The position numbers were made by a program, and so were the translations under genes. Below, one piece after another: positions 24,348 through 33,803 of a DNA stretch of 64,000 nucleotides (position 1 is its first letter; the number at the start of each line of letters is the position of its first letter). Origin of the DNA: JAWKTV01 sp041398905 (lineage in GTDB: Bacteria > Planctomycetota > Planctomycetia > Planctomycetales > Planctomycetaceae). Below the pieces are notes generated by a model, which saw only the letters and a program-made list of their open reading frames with translations, made no database searches and was not told the origin of the DNA. Where the stretch lies: NCBI GenBank assembly GCA_041398905.1, contig JAWKTV010000008.1:222716-286715 (forward strand). The letters run 5' to 3'.

Positions 24348-25241
24348 TTAGTACGGGCCGATCGGTTCGCCGCCGGCGCGCGTGAGTAGCGACCGGAACA
24401 GGTCGCGGTTGACGTTCTCGCTGATCAGTCGGGCCTGCCCATCGCCAATCGCGAACTGAACACCGCCGATGTGCGGTCCCGAAAACTGGAAGCTCCGCTC
24501 CACGCTGCCGCTGCAGGTTGTGACGGGCGGGTTCATGCCGGGCGTGGCACAACCCTGCGCGGCAACCCACCACCGCAGCACACCGCGGGCGAAACCCTGG
24601 CCGCTCCCACCACCTCCACCTCCTCCGCCACCACCACCACCGCCGCCAGCGTTGATCGCGCCCCGTGCCCAGCCGCCAAAATCGTAGTTGATCTCACCAA
24701 CGGCGATCGTGTTGGATGAGCCATCCGTGAGGTCCTTGAAGTCGACACTCGACAGCGGAAACAGCAGTCCGTCGTCGGCTCCAGGTGTGGTCCCCGCGTT
24801 GCCGACGTAGTGACAGTTGCCATACAGATCATCCACCGGCGCGTCCTTCGGCTGGGATGGGCAGAGGAAGACGCTGACCGTCTCCTTGACGGAGACGGCG
24901 TTGTTCGCGTGATCGAAGCGGACGTTGAAGTCGTATCGCGAGTACAGCGGAGCCTGTTCGACCTGCTTCAGAATCAGCGTGTTCCAGGTCGTCAGCAACT
25001 GTCCCGACGCCGTGCTGCCACTGGTCCCCAGCACGCCGATGGGAAACGTGCCGAACGATGTCTGGTAGTTGTGCAGCGCCACGCTGAGTTGATGCAGGTG
25101 GTCCTGACACTGGGCCTTCCGGGCCGCTTCACGTACCTGCTGCACGGCCGGCAGCAACAGCGCCACGAGGATCGCGATGATCGCGATCACAACCAGCAGT
25201 TCGATGAGCGTGAAGGCCCGATGCGGAGAGAGTCTGTTCAT
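24348..25241 (-). CDS. DUF1559 pilin-like protein with poly-Gly tract
   Basis: Protein of 297 residues with a type IV prepilin/type II pseudopilin N-terminus (HRAFTLIELLVVIAIIAILV) followed by the planctomycete-specific DUF1559 domain: QQVREAARKAQCQDHLHQLS, HNYQTSFGTFP, and the C-terminal H-x9-DG motif (SGPHIGGVQFAIGDGQARLI). These are exported proteins found in large numbers in planctomycetes. Start M at 25241; an alternative in-frame M lies three codons upstream. A run of fourteen Gly codons lies near residue 205 (nt about 24607-24648), an insert not expected in the family. No neighbours suggest a specific role. Confidence 0.95.
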   Translation of the reverse strand: MNRLSPHRAFTLIELLVVIAIIAILVALLLPAVQQVREAARKAQCQDHLHQLSVALHNYQTSFGTFPIGVLGTSGSTASGQLLTTWNTLILKQVEQAPLYSRYDFNVRFDHANNAVSVKETVSVFLCPSQPKDAPVDDLYGNCHYVGNAGTTPGADDGLLFPLSSVDFKDLTDGSSNTIAVGEINYDFGGWARGAINAGGGGGGGGGGGGGGSGQGFARGVLRWWVAAQGCATPGMNPPVTTCSGSVERSFQFSGPHIGGVQFAIGDGQARLISENVNRDLFRSLLTRAGGEPIGPY

Positions 25242-25613
25242 GGTGGGCATTGTCGGTCGGGAATGGTGGGCAAGATTCAAGTGGGCAGAGGGGTCGGCTG
25301 TCCACCGTGGCGTCGGCGGCATCAAGACACCTCAACCTGCTCAAGGTAGACAAGTCGCCCCGCCAAATCACCTCGATCGGAATTCGACTCCTTGAACCAA
25401 ATTGCCTATTCCGTCGAGATCGACGCCGTTCGCACGAGAAGTCCGGCTTGTTCTGCCGTTGGGAGGGTCCGAAGTGGTATCCGGCTGGCTTGCGGCGGTG
25501 CGGTCGACCTATAAGTCGCTCCGGCCCGGCGGCGCGGCAGGTTTGCCCCGCATGCCAGGCTCCCCCTCCCCCCAGCTCGTTTTCCCCTACGAGCCATGAT
25601 GCATCTCTCCGCC
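25242..25613. other. Divergent intergenic region
   Basis: About 370 bp between the DUF1559 gene (minus) and the OmpA-like lipoprotein gene (plus). It must hold both promoters; no clear binding site or small gene is visible. Confidence 0.4.
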
Positions 25614-26468
25614 ATGAAGTCACTCCTCCGTGTCCGACATGCTCCCAACGCCTTCCGCAAATGGGCGATCGCCGGGCTACTGCCGGCGACGCTGCTGACC
25701 GGCTGCTGCTGTTTCGTACCGCGCCGGGAATACTGCGCCGTCCAGCACGAGGCGATGCGGCTGTGCAATGAGAACAGCACGCTGTCGGCGGAACTGGGCA
25801 GCACTCAGCAGCATCTGGCCCAGCTCGAAGCGGAGAACCAGCGTTTACAACTTGCCGCCAGTCAGCTCGGGGGTTCCCTCGACATCGCCAATCAGCGGTT
25901 GCTCAACCTGCAGGGCGAACGGTCGCAGTTGCATGACAAGTACAGGAACCTCCTGACCGGCTTCCCGCCACAGGGTCCGGCGTTGCCAGGCTCCGCGCTC
26001 GACCGATTCCGGGCGCTCGCCGAGAAGTACTCCGACTTCGAGTTCGACCCGGTCACCGGTGTCAGCAAGTTCACCGGCAACCTGCTGTTCGACGTCGGCA
26101 GCGATCAGCTCCGACCAGCTTCGCATGAGCTGCTGCGGGAATTCGCTGGCATCATCAACGACCCCTCCGCCAGCGGCTTCAAAATCCTGGTCGTCGGGCA
26201 CACCGATGATCAGCCGATTCGCAAGGCTTCAACACGGCAGAAGCATCCCACCAACTGGGACCTCTCCGCCCACCGGGCGACGGCCGTCGTCAAACAATTG
26301 GCGAGCAGCGGTGTTCGCGAGCAGCGCATGGGAGTCGCCGGCTACAGTATGTTTCAGCCGAAGGGGCCGAACGTGGACGACGTGTCACGGCAGCAGAATC
26401 GTCGCGTTGAGATCTACATCCTCGCGGATGAAGAGTCGATCGCCGGGACGCCGCAGTACCCGAACTGA
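25614..26468 (+). CDS. OmpA-family lipoprotein
   Basis: Protein of 284 residues with a lipoprotein signal ending in LLTGC (lipobox, Cys about residue 28), a coiled-coil (LGSTQQHLAQLEAENQRLQL, about 55-100) and a C-terminal OmpA-like peptidoglycan-binding domain: LLFDVGSDQLRP, VVGHTDDQPIRK, NWDLSAHRATAVVKQL, NRRVEIYIL. Such proteins tie the outer membrane to peptidoglycan, in the manner of Pal or MotB-like proteins. Start M at 25614 is chosen because it places a normal signal sequence; two earlier ATGs (25596, 25599) exist. Alternative role: part of a Tol-Pal-like or secretion system, for which no partner gene is adjacent. Confidence 0.9.
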   Translation: MKSLLRVRHAPNAFRKWAIAGLLPATLLTGCCCFVPRREYCAVQHEAMRLCNENSTLSAELGSTQQHLAQLEAENQRLQLAASQLGGSLDIANQRLLNLQGERSQLHDKYRNLLTGFPPQGPALPGSALDRFRALAEKYSDFEFDPVTGVSKFTGNLLFDVGSDQLRPASHELLREFAGIINDPSASGFKILVVGHTDDQPIRKASTRQKHPTNWDLSAHRATAVVKQLASSGVREQRMGVAGYSMFQPKGPNVDDVSRQQNRRVEIYILADEESIAGTPQYPN

Positions 26469-26562
26469 TCGAGAGCCCATGACCGCCGTTCGCACCGCGA
26501 ACAGGGACGATCGACGATGATCTTGGCCTGATCGTCGAACGTGCGACGTCACCGTCGTCCGC

Positions 26563-27302
26563 TCAACCTTCGACGCCGCGATGCACGACGGTGCCGATTC
26601 GTTCGCCCTGGACGGCCCGCAGGATGTTCCCTTCCTTGAGGAAGTCGAATACCACGATCGGGATGTTGTGCTCCATGCAATGATGGATCGCCGTCGCGTC
26701 CATCACCTGCAGTCCCTTGTTGAGGACTTCGCGGAAGGTCACATCGCTGTATCGGACGGCGTGCGGATTCCGCAGCGGATCTTCGGAGTAGATGCCGTCG
26801 ACCTTGGTCGCCTTGAGCAGTGCGTCCGCATCGATCTCGCGTGCCCTGAGTGCGGCAGCGGTGTCGGTCGTGACGAACGGACTGCCGGTCCCCGCGGCCA
26901 GAATCACCACGCGTTTCTTTTCGAGGTGTCGAACGCAGCGGAGCCGGATGAACGGCTCCGCGACGCTCTCCATGCGAATCGCGGACATGAGGCGCGTCGG
27001 CACGCCGACGTTCTTGAGCCGCGTCTTGCAGGGCGAGACCATTGATGACCGTCGCCAGCATGCCCATGTAGTGCGGTCGGCGGATTGATCGTCTGACTGA
27101 ACTCGGCGAACTCCTTCCCGCGGAGGATGTTTCCTCCGCCGCAGACAATCGCCAGCTCGACGCCGGTGTCGTACACCGACTTGATCTCCTTGGAGAGCTT
27201 GTCGACCTCGCTCATGGCGATGGCCGATTCGCGATTGCGTGAGAAGCTCTCGCCGCTCAGTTTGAGGACGATGCGTTTGTAGGAGGTCGCCGGGCTGGAC
27301 AT
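26563..27302 (-). CDS. pyrH: UMP kinase, frameshifted
   Basis: Uridylate kinase that converts UMP to UDP with ATP. Family motifs are readable: KRIVLKLSGESF, LAIVCGGGNILRG, MGMLATVINGLALQDAL, VVILAAGTGSPFVTTDTAAA, LKATKVDGIYSEDP, and the C-terminal GNILRAVQGERIGT. The frame breaks twice, near 27078 and near 27022; the second is repaired by removing one G in 'gcggctcaag'. As UMP kinase is normally essential, these look like assembly errors. With repairs the length is about 246 residues, as expected. Start at ATG 27302 (MSSPATSYKRIVLKL). Confidence 0.93.
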
Positions 27303-27581
27303 GGACGGATCGCAGTACGTGACGGAGTCGAGGCAGGTGTCCCGCGGCGGCGCGCTGGCCGAAGCGGACGGCAGGCGGATTTCACAGCATACCACAAGTT
27401 CCTGCAAGGTTCGCCGGTTGCCGCCGATGCTTGACGATACCTCACACCCGGCTCAGGATGGTCGAAACTTCAGCATTTCACGCGGAATCGTGGCCGTGGC
27501 GGCAAGTTCGTGGCGAACCACAACTCGGAAACCGCCCGCGGCACGTCCGAAGTCTTCTTGCAGCAGTCAACGGCAGTCCTT

Positions 27582-28071
27582 ATGACGCAGCCCCTTCAAC
27601 AAGCGGTGGATGTGGCGGACGACTCCGATCGATGGTCGGAGGAACCCGTCGGCACTCCGCTGACCCTCACCGGTCGCTGGTTGGTGGTGCTGTTCGCCCT
27701 GTTCCTCGTCGCCGGGTTCACGCTCGCGGCGACGCTGGAACCGGACTCGCGCGGATACGGCACTCATCAACGCCTCGGCCTGCCTCCCTGTTCCTTTCAA
27801 ATCCTGTTCGGAATTCGCTGTCCAAGTTGTGGCAGCACCACGACGTTCGCACTTTGTTCGTGGGAACTGGGCGACCGCCGCCCGCACCAACTTGTCCGCG
27901 TTTGGTCTCGCGGTCTGGTGTCTGGCGTTGATCCCCTGGTGCCTGTTCAGCGCGGCGATCGGCCGCATGTGGAGAGTTCAGCGGCCGGTGAACCTGTTCA
28001 CCTGGTGCGTTGGGTTTCTCGCGATCGTGTCACTCACACAATGGGCTGTCCTCGTTTACATCGATCGATAG
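27582..28071 (+). CDS. DUF2752 membrane protein, frameshifted
   Basis: Membrane protein of about 162 residues. The N-terminal part has one membrane segment (GRWLVVLFALFLVAGFTLAA), then the DUF2752 signature LPPCSFQILFGIRCPSCGST. The frame breaks near 27850, after TFA, and resumes as HFVRGNWATAARTNLSAFGL, the standard continuation with two further membrane segments (AVWCLALIPWCLFSAAIG, LAIVSLTQWAVLVYI). DUF2752 proteins are small membrane proteins of unknown function with a conserved CPxCG motif. It stands alone here; no functional link to pyrH on the other strand is evident. Confidence 0.85.
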
Positions 28072-28216
28072 TCAACGGCAACTCCTCGAAGGAGACCGCA
28101 GTCAACGGCCGGGGCGACAGGATGTCGGCCCGCCAGCCCGCACCCGCCAGTTCCTTCAGTGTCAGCGGGACGGTTTCGCTTAAAAGTCCAAGTCACTTCC
28201 GCAGGAGGCGGAGCCG

Positions 28217-28939
28217 ATGACGAACCTGCTGTCACCACCGACCCCGCGGCCCGCGAGCGGTCCACGTCGACTCGGCTTCGCGTGGCGCTGCCTGGGCACC
28301 GTGCTGCTGGCGACCGCTCCCCTGACGCTGACCGGCTGTATCAACGCGGTCGCGATGACCTACAAGGTTCTCAAAGGCGATCCCGTCACACCGGCGGCGT
28401 ACAAAGTCCGCAACGGCGTTGAACTGACGGATGGCAAGCAGATCGTCGCGGTCGTCGTCGATGCTCCGTACTCGGCACTCAACATTCATGATTCGCTCGT
28501 TGTCGACCTGCAGGACGAAATGCTCAGGCGCTTTCGGCTCGAAGGAATCGCAACCGCCGACGTTGATGAAGTCTCGCGTCAACTGGAGGACCGTGGCGGA
28601 CAGTTCGATCCGACCGCGATCGCCCAGAACATGGACGTCGATCTGATCGTGCATGTGCAGGTCGAACGCTTCAGCGACACCGAACCTGGCGGGGGCAACT
28701 TCTACCGCGGACGGGCCGAGTCGATGGTGCGGGCCTTCGAGGTCCGCGGTGAACGTGGCTCCAGCGACCGACACGTTGTCGAAACCTTCCAGCAGGACGT
28801 CCTGACTCTGCATCCCGAGACCTATCCGCTGCCAGCGGACCAGACGCCGCGTCGAGTCTTCATGCAGAAGTTCGTCAATCGAATGGGTGGCGACATCGCC
28901 CAACAGTTCTACGACGTCACGACTTCGCAACTGTTTTGA
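28217..28939 (+). CDS. Lipoprotein of unknown function
   Basis: Protein of 240 residues with a lipoprotein signal (GTVLLATAPLTLTGC, Cys about residue 41). The mature part has VVVDAPYSALNIHDSLVVDL, MDVDLIVHVQVERFSD, YRGRAESMVRAFEV and a C-terminal MQKFVNRMGGDIAQQFYDV. It shows the same plan as the next gene (short parameter strand, PDYVR or VDEVS segment, DxIVHxQ or DYVIELE strand, FYRG or LFRG, final hydrophobic tail), so the two are likely distant paralogues. Family not recognised; the plan recalls small periplasmic lipoproteins such as the LpoB/CsgG type, but this is a guess. Start at ATG 28217. Confidence 0.7.
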   Translation: MTNLLSPPTPRPASGPRRLGFAWRCLGTVLLATAPLTLTGCINAVAMTYKVLKGDPVTPAAYKVRNGVELTDGKQIVAVVVDAPYSALNIHDSLVVDLQDEMLRRFRLEGIATADVDEVSRQLEDRGGQFDPTAIAQNMDVDLIVHVQVERFSDTEPGGGNFYRGRAESMVRAFEVRGERGSSDRHVVETFQQDVLTLHPETYPLPADQTPRRVFMQKFVNRMGGDIAQQFYDVTTSQLF

Positions 28940-29071
28940 TCGACCCGGCAGGCCGAGCCGCCTCTTGAGAGCAACTCACAGGGGCCGCATGCAGGCCCAT
29001 TGCGACAGACTCAGAAACCTGACCAGCGACCTTCCTTCCGTACCGTTCATTTGATTCGACAGGTAAGTTCC

Positions 29072-29773
29072 GTGACCGATCAGCCCACGCTCGCCAGACG
29101 CCTACGCCCATTCGTCTCCACCGCACGCTGGGTGCGGGTGGTCGCGCTGTGCTCGCTGCTCCTGGCGGCCCCGGGCTGTGCGCAGGTCGTGCTGCTGGGA
29201 CTCCTGATCGGTGGTCCGCCGCACATCCAGCCGGAGTTCGAGACCGAGACCGGTGAGTCGCTCGTCGGCACGGATGCCAAGGTCGCGGTCGTCTGTTACG
29301 TCGACCCGGACGTCAGGCTCAAGTACTCCAAGATCGACGTCGAACTGTCCGCCTACGTGGCCGGCCTGATGAAGATCAACAAGATCAACATCATCGAACC
29401 CGACTACGTCCGGGCCTGGATCGACACGCACCCCGACTGGGAGACGGCCGAGGAGGTTGGTCGGGCCATGGAAGCCGATTACGTGATCGAACTGGAACTC
29501 GTCGACTTCGGGCTGTACGAGCCGCACAGCGCGACGCTCTTTCGTGGTAACGCCACCTGCTACGTGAAGGCCTACCAGATCCCCGAAACCGGCAGTGCGC
29601 AGCAGTTGTACTCCCGTGATGTCGACTTCATGTTCCCGACAAAGATCCCGCGCCCCACCACCGACCAGACCGAACTCTCCTTCAAGCGGGAGTACCTGTC
29701 GCGGCTGGGCGAAGAGATCGGCTTCCTGTTCTACCCATCGTACACCGGCGACAAGATCGCCTGGGCGAACTGA
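29072..29773 (+). CDS. Lipoprotein of unknown function (paralogue of preceding)
   Basis: Protein of 233 residues from GTG 29072. The signal ends in LLLAAPGCAQVVL (lipobox APGC). The mature part has VAVVCYVDPDVRLKYSKIDV, INIIEPDYVRAWIDTHPDWE, EADYVIELELVDFGLYEPHS and LFRGNATCYVKAYQI, ending FLFYPSYTGD. The order of short motifs mirrors that of the preceding lipoprotein, 130 bp upstream, so the pair probably arose by duplication and is co-expressed. No enzyme motif is visible. A GTG with no strong Shine-Dalgarno is used; an upstream reading from 29000 is possible but lacks a signal peptide. Confidence 0.7.
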   Translation: MTDQPTLARRLRPFVSTARWVRVVALCSLLLAAPGCAQVVLLGLLIGGPPHIQPEFETETGESLVGTDAKVAVVCYVDPDVRLKYSKIDVELSAYVAGLMKINKINIIEPDYVRAWIDTHPDWETAEEVGRAMEADYVIELELVDFGLYEPHSATLFRGNATCYVKAYQIPETGSAQQLYSRDVDFMFPTKIPRPTTDQTELSFKREYLSRLGEEIGFLFYPSYTGDKIAWAN

Positions 29774-30116
29774 CTACCGTGATGCCTGGGGTAGGGTGTG
29801 CGGTCGCTGCCGAACGGAGGCGGCGAGACTCGACGCAGCTGCGCGGAGACACACGGTCCCAGAGGTGCTAAGTGGCCGCGTCCCGGTCGCTTCCAAGCGT
29901 CCGGGACGCTGGAACTCCCTCTGCCTCGCTGGCGTGTGGCCGCGTACGGTGGACGCGCCTGCCGGAGCGCCGTTCTCGATTCGCCGGCCCGTTGCGCTGC
30001 ACGCATTCGTGCCGCTGCGACTGACCGGCCCCCTACGCTAGACCCTTGCCCCTGCCCGCGCCTACACTCGCGACCGGAGTTGACTGCCCCGATCTCTCAT
30101 TCTCGCTTGCCGGCCG
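29774..30116. other. Intergenic region with a long hairpin
   Basis: No gene seen in 343 bp. It contains a long inverted repeat at 29878-29909 (GCGTCCCGG / CCGGGACGC with an inner CGCTT / AAGCG pairing), without a T-run, so not a standard terminator. Confidence 0.6.
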
Positions 30117-31947
30117 ATGAAACGATTCGTCCCGCTGCTCATCACGGCCATCGGCGGGTTGACGCTGATTATCGCGTTCTTTATCCCGGCTTGGCAGAAG
30201 TCTGGTGAAGTCGTCGCGGTCTGGTTCGACATCCTCGCTTCGATCGCCTTCCTGCTCGGCGGGGGCAACCTGCTGAAGGTGCATCTGAAGAAGATGAGCG
30301 ACCGGGGAGCCGGGTGGGGCTACTCGGCGGTCACGGTATTCGCCTTTCTCGCGACGCTGGCGATCGGGCTGTTCAAGCTCGGGTCGACGCCGGCTGAAAA
30401 CACCGAGAACTACGGTGAGTCGTTCGCCCCGTTGCCGCTGGCTTCGATGCCTCTGTTCGAGGTGCCCGGAAGCATCCCGAGCGGAGACGACGCGCCGCTG
30501 CCCGCTTCAGTGCGCGAACAACTGTCGGAATCGGACAGCCGACTCAAGTTTCGTGGCTGGATGACCGGGAGCCAGATGGAGGATCTGATCGGCTGGCAGG
30601 ACAGTCTGGCCTGGCGGGCCGCCGTGGAAGAGCTACACGAGCAGGCGCAACCGCCGGAGCGCGCTTCGCGGCCAAGCTGCGCTACGATGCCCGCACGAAC
30701 AACTCGCCTGGGCTGGACCAATCAGCGACGCCGACGTTCAAGAAGTGTCGAGCAGGTTCCCAACCTGGACCGAAGCGGCCGAGCGTTTGAAGGAGCAGGG
30801 GCAACGCTCGACAACCGTCACTGGCGTGCCGTTTCCGGATGACTTCCGGCTGGACGGTGCAGCGGGCGACGTCGTCACTCGTGACGGTGACTCGCTGACC
30901 ATTCGGGGGCCAATGTCGCCTGAACAACTCGCGTCCGTGCTGGATCTGGCTGGCTTCGAGCCATTGCGACCCTACTCCGAATCGCGACGACAGGCGTTTA
31001 TTGGGGAGCTGGAGTCACGAGGAGGTCCGCTGTCGGAGGACGAACGAACGCAGGTCATGCGTACCTTCGACACGCTCTGGCAACCATCGCTGCTGGTGCA
31101 GGCGATCAACACGGCGGGTGTGGCCCGCAAGGAGTTCAAGTCGTGGCGGGAACTGCGTCGGGAGCAACTCGCCGGCGAACCGAATCTCCAGCGCGAGCGG
31201 CCTCGAGCGGCGGACCTGATCCTCAACGCAGCGCAGGTCGTGGCGGTCGACGAGTTCGCCACGAGCGATCCCGCAATGTCCGAAGACGAGTTGATCGCGC
31301 GGTTGCGCGCGGCCGGTGAGTTTTCGGACAGGCAAGCCGCATCCATCGGTGCGTTCCTCGCCACCCAGCCGACACTCGCGGACCTGAAACACGACCTTGC
31401 GATCGAACTGCTGAAGCTGGCGAGACTGACGGGCCGCACCGTCCCCCAGGAACGGCTCGACTGGCTGCTGTTGGACACGCGCCAGCAGGCGGCGTTCGAG
31501 CAGAAGGTCAACGAGCTGTTTCAAGCCTCGCACATCACGCGTTTCGCATGGTCGGGGGCGTTTGATGGGTCTGGCAGCCCGTTTTGGTGGATCTACGAGT
31601 ACGTGTTCCAGCCGCTGACCGCGACCATGTTCGCGATGCTCGCGTTCTATGTCGCCTCGGCCGCGTTCCGGGCTTTCCGGGCGAAGAACACCGAAGCGGT
31701 TCTGCTGCTCGGCACGGCGTTCATCATCCTGCTGGCCCAGACCTATCTGGGGCCGTGGCTCACCAGTTGGGTGCCAGAATCCCTCTCCGCGCTGCAGGCC
31801 GAGGAGATGAAGCGGTACATCATGAGTCTGTTCAACACCGCCGGTAACCGGGCGATCATGATCGGTATCGCGCTCGGCATTGCCGCCACGAGCCTGAAGA
31901 TCCTGCTCGGGGTCGATCGGTCGTACCTGGGACGCGGCGACGAGTGA
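30117..31947 (+). CDS. Membrane protein of unknown function, frameshifted
   Basis: Membrane protein of about 610 residues. N-terminal segments (LLITAIGGLTLIIAFFIPAW, FDILASIAFLLGGGNLL, YSAVTVFAFLATLAIGLF) are followed by a soluble part, in which the frame breaks between about 30660 and 30700 and resumes as ISDADVQEVSSRFPTWTEAA. The C-terminal part has three further membrane segments (TATMFAMLAFYVASAAFRAF, AVLLLGTAFIILLAQTYLG, AIMIGIALGIAATSLKILLG). No family is recognised. It is followed closely by another membrane protein gene, and the two are probably a functional pair. Confidence 0.65.
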
Positions 31948-32010
31948 CCTTGAACCCGGCGGCTCTTGTCGCTCGCGGCTTCCACTGACAAAAACCTTCC
32001 AGCAGTCTCC

Positions 32011-32868
32011 ATGCTCACCCGCCTCGCCAACATCGATCGCCGCTGGATCTTCCTGTTGATGGGGATCGCGGTCGCGGTGCCAATTCTGTTGCAGCTCAGC
32101 TTCCCAGAGTATCCGGGAGCGCAGGCACAGGCCGTGTTCGATGAGATCGAGAAACTGCGCCCCGGCGACAGGGTGCTGATGGCGTGGGATTTTGATCCTT
32201 CGACGGAGGGAGAACTCAAGCCGATGGCCACCGCACTCGCCCGCCAGTGCGCCGAGAAGCGGGCGAAGCTCTACTTCATCACGCTGCTGCCGGTCGGTCC
32301 GCAGATGATCGACGACACCATCAGCGAGGTGATCCGTGAGGACTTCCCCGACATGGTCTACGGCGAGGACTACGTCAATCTCGGATTCAAATCCGGTAAC
32401 GAAGGGGTCATCAAGGTCATCATCACAGACCTGCGCGGGCTCTACACCACCGATAACCGCGGGACGAACATCGACCAGATCCCGATGTGCAAGAATGTCC
32501 AGAGCGTTCAGCAGATGGACCTGATCGTCAACGTCAGCGGATCGTATCCAGGCACCAAGGAGTGGGTGCAATACGCCGTCACCCCCTATCAAAGCAAGCT
32601 GCGGCTGGTGGCGGGCTGCACCGGCGTGCAGGCGCCGCTGCTGTACCCTTACATCCCCAACCAGTTGCAGGGGCTGCTCGGCGCGATCAAAGGAGCATCC
32701 GAATACGAGACGCTGGTGGTCAAAGCGTACCTCGGTGTCAACCCCGACCCGAAGTACCTCGAGGCCCGTCGCCGCATGGGACCACAACTGGTGGCGCACC
32801 TGCTGATGATCGCTCTGATCATCGCTGGCAACGTGATCTACTTCGCGCAGCGGCGGGGCAGTGTGTGA
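32011..32868 (+). CDS. Membrane-anchored protein of unknown function
   Basis: Protein of 285 residues with one membrane segment at each end: WIFLLMGIAVAVPILLQL near residue 15 and LLMIALIIAGNVIYFAQRR at the C-terminus. The central domain begins VFDEIEKLRPGDRVLMAWDF and has DFPDMVYGEDYVNLGFKSGN, VKVIITDLRGLYTTD, DLIVNVSGSYPG and LVAGCTGVQAPLLYPYI, which looks like a Rossmann-type extracytoplasmic domain. Not recognised by name; I recall similar genes paired with a larger membrane protein in planctomycetes. It follows the preceding gene with 63 bp between them. Confidence 0.7.
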   Translation: MLTRLANIDRRWIFLLMGIAVAVPILLQLSFPEYPGAQAQAVFDEIEKLRPGDRVLMAWDFDPSTEGELKPMATALARQCAEKRAKLYFITLLPVGPQMIDDTISEVIREDFPDMVYGEDYVNLGFKSGNEGVIKVIITDLRGLYTTDNRGTNIDQIPMCKNVQSVQQMDLIVNVSGSYPGTKEWVQYAVTPYQSKLRLVAGCTGVQAPLLYPYIPNQLQGLLGAIKGASEYETLVVKAYLGVNPDPKYLEARRRMGPQLVAHLLMIALIIAGNVIYFAQRRGSV

Positions 32869-32964
32869 GGCCGGCCGGGAGTGAGGCCGTCGCACCTTGG
32901 ACGCGCTGAGGGTCCGAGCCGCCTCACGGCGATTGAAACAATCAAACGCGCCGTCAGACAGCTT

Positions 32965-33672
32965 CTACCCTTCGCTGGCGTACAGCAGTCGGCCGCACGT
33001 ACTGCAGAAGACTACCTGTCCGCCTTGCACATGCACCATCGAATTGGGCGTCAGGCTGACGAAGCAGTTGCTGCAGACGCCTGACTTGCCGACGCTGGCG
33101 AGCGAGTCGGAGCCATAAGCCTCAACGAGCCGCCGGTACCGCAGCGCGTTGTCGCCGGCGAGAATCTGCTCGCCCACTTTGACCTTGGATCGCAACTCGG
33201 CGGCCTGCGCCTCCAGTTGCTTCGCCTGTTCCTTGAAGTCGACGGCGAACTGGTCACGTTCCGCTTTGAGTTCGAGCACTTTCGCTTCCGTCTCAACGAC
33301 CTGCCGCTGCGTCGTATCGACCTTTTCGAGGAACTCGAGGATCTCGTCTTCGAGTACGCTGTTGGCGACGGTGTCGGCCTCGATTTGTCCTCGGAGCGTG
33401 TCGTACTCGCGGTTGGAGGAGGCGGCGTTCAGCTTGGCCTGCAAATCGGAGATCTTCTGCTCGCGCGACCGGAGATCGAGCTGCTTGCGATCAGCGGAAG
33501 CACGGTACTCCTTCTGCCGTGCCTTGAGCTGTTGAATCTCGTCTTCGGTATCGGCAATTCGCCGCTCACGAACCTTGAGTTGCCGCGGGCCGCGACTCAA
33601 CTCGTCTTCCACCTGTTGCAGCTTTAGCTGGAGCTGGTGCAGCTCCGTCAACGCTTCGGTAATTCCAGGCAT
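32965..33672 (-). CDS. C4-type zinc ribbon protein with N-terminal coiled-coil
   Basis: Protein of 235 residues from ATG 33672 (MPGITEALTELHQLQLKLQQ); a longer start at 33696 is possible. Residues 1-170 form a long antiparallel coiled-coil (RRIADTEDEIQQLKARQKEY, LRSREQKISDLQAKLNAASS). The C-terminal zinc ribbon has CSNCFVSLTPNS and VFCSTCGRLLY, two CxxC knuckles. This is the C4 zinc-ribbon family (zf-RING_7, HP0958/CT398-like), reported to act as chaperone or RNA-linked factor. It lies downstream of the BMC operon in the same direction; no specific link is known. Confidence 0.88.
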   Translation of the reverse strand: MPGITEALTELHQLQLKLQQVEDELSRGPRQLKVRERRIADTEDEIQQLKARQKEYRASADRKQLDLRSREQKISDLQAKLNAASSNREYDTLRGQIEADTVANSVLEDEILEFLEKVDTTQRQVVETEAKVLELKAERDQFAVDFKEQAKQLEAQAAELRSKVKVGEQILAGDNALRYRRLVEAYGSDSLASVGKSGVCSNCFVSLTPNSMVHVQGGQVVFCSTCGRLLYASEG

Positions 33673-33803
33673 TCCGTCTTGGTCTCCTGCGGACATCCTC
33701 GGGGCAGGCCACAGGTTACCAGCAATTCGAGCCGGACAGTAGGGAGCCGCAGGGAGACAGCGGCGTGCCCTCCTGCGGCGAGATCCCGGACTTGAGAGTT
33801 CGA

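Noticed and set aside
29878..29909. Long GC-rich hairpin as a terminator
   Set aside because: No T-run on either strand; kept only as a structural note of the intergenic region.
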